Shown here: positions 6,049 through 6,277 of the stretch, one piece after another
Layout of the letters: every line of letters starts with the position of its first letter
Position numbering within the stretch: position 1 is the stretch's first letter
Source of the DNA: Elusimicrobiota bacterium
GTDB lineage: Bacteria; RUG730
NCBI GenBank assembly: GCA_031259185.1
Contig: JAIRLV010000318.1
Span: 1 to 6,277, forward strand
Direction: 5' to 3'
Length of the DNA stretch: 6,277 nucleotides
Position numbers and translations under genes: made by a program
The notes under the pieces: generated by a model
Told to the model about the DNA's origin: nothing
Database searches by the model: none
What the model saw: only the letters and a program-made list of their open reading frames with translations

Positions 6049-6257
6049 TTTACTGCGGCTTTTGAATATGCAATTATATCTTTATATTTTTTTCTATATC
6101 TAAAAAATAATATTAGATTTGTTAAAAAACATATAAATAGATATTTTACAATTAATGCGTCTAATCTATCTTGTGTTCGCTCAAAAACACTTCCATATAG
6201 TATCCAAAAGCTCATATATATTATAGTAAATAATTGGTATTCTTTATATTTTTTCAT
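6039..6257 (-). CDS. Small membrane protein with two predicted helices, unknown function; may be the 3' end of a longer gene
   Basis: From the ATG at 6257 this reads 72 residues with two hydrophobic stretches, about 9-25 (LFTIIYMSFWILYGSVF) and 35-52 (LIVKYLFICFLTNLILFF). They are joined by a charged loop (ERTQDRLD), and a basic RYRKKYK follows the second. That pattern suggests a two-helix inner-membrane protein with its basic tail in the cytoplasm. I recognise no family. No ribosome binding site precedes the ATG, and the frame stays open upstream to the window edge (DIIINY before the Met). It may therefore be the C-terminal end of a longer membrane protein whose start lies outside. It is on the same strand as the other genes but separated by the spacer. 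The hydrophobic pattern makes a real coding region more likely than chance. Confidence 0.5.
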   Translation of the reverse strand: MKKYKEYQLFTIIYMSFWILYGSVFERTQDRLDALIVKYLFICFLTNLILFFRYRKKYKDIIAYSKAAVKES

Positions 6258-6277
6258 ATAATTGATAATTATATCGC

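Overview
The window is strongly AT-rich bacterial DNA (well under 30% GC by eye), and every supported gene lies on the minus strand. Reading in the direction of transcription, from right to left, the order is: a small two-helix membrane protein; a long spacer; tRNA-Glu(CUC); a long rho leader; rho; gmk; rpoZ; a 35-codon relic of coaBC; a single-polypeptide restriction-modification (R-M) gene; and the intact 5' part of coaBC, which runs off the left edge. The genes use TAA stops, mostly ATG starts, GGAG-like ribosome binding sites and TGG for Trp, all consistent with the standard bacterial code. I cannot name the organism. The composition, sparse spacers and a tRNA without an encoded CCA suggest a low-GC, possibly host-associated lineage.

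Right part (about 5046-6277): a 72-codon membrane-protein ORF, whose frame stays open to the edge, sits before 406 bases without a gene. Then comes a well-formed tRNA-Glu with anticodon CUC. Another 514 bases without a gene follow, containing two good overlapping sigma-70-type promoter candidates about 450 bases ahead of rho. That implies a long rho leader, as expected if rho is autoregulated.

Centre (2832-5045): rho, gmk (8-base overlap with rho) and rpoZ form a compact information-processing cluster: transcription termination factor, guanylate kinase and RNA polymerase omega subunit. The usual neighbour of gmk-rpoZ is coaBC (coenzyme A synthesis).

Left part (1-2764): the coaBC gene that should directly follow rpoZ has been split. 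Next to rpoZ only its first 35 codons remain. A 2.2-kb R-M gene follows, and then coaBC starts again with the same sequence. The two copies share an 88-base direct repeat with one synonymous mismatch, 205-292 and 2660-2747. The 2367 bases between the repeats (293-2659) therefore look like an inserted cassette that made a long target duplication. Its far end supplies a new ribosome binding site, ATG and first six codons, so that coaBC stays readable. This is the most notable feature of the window.
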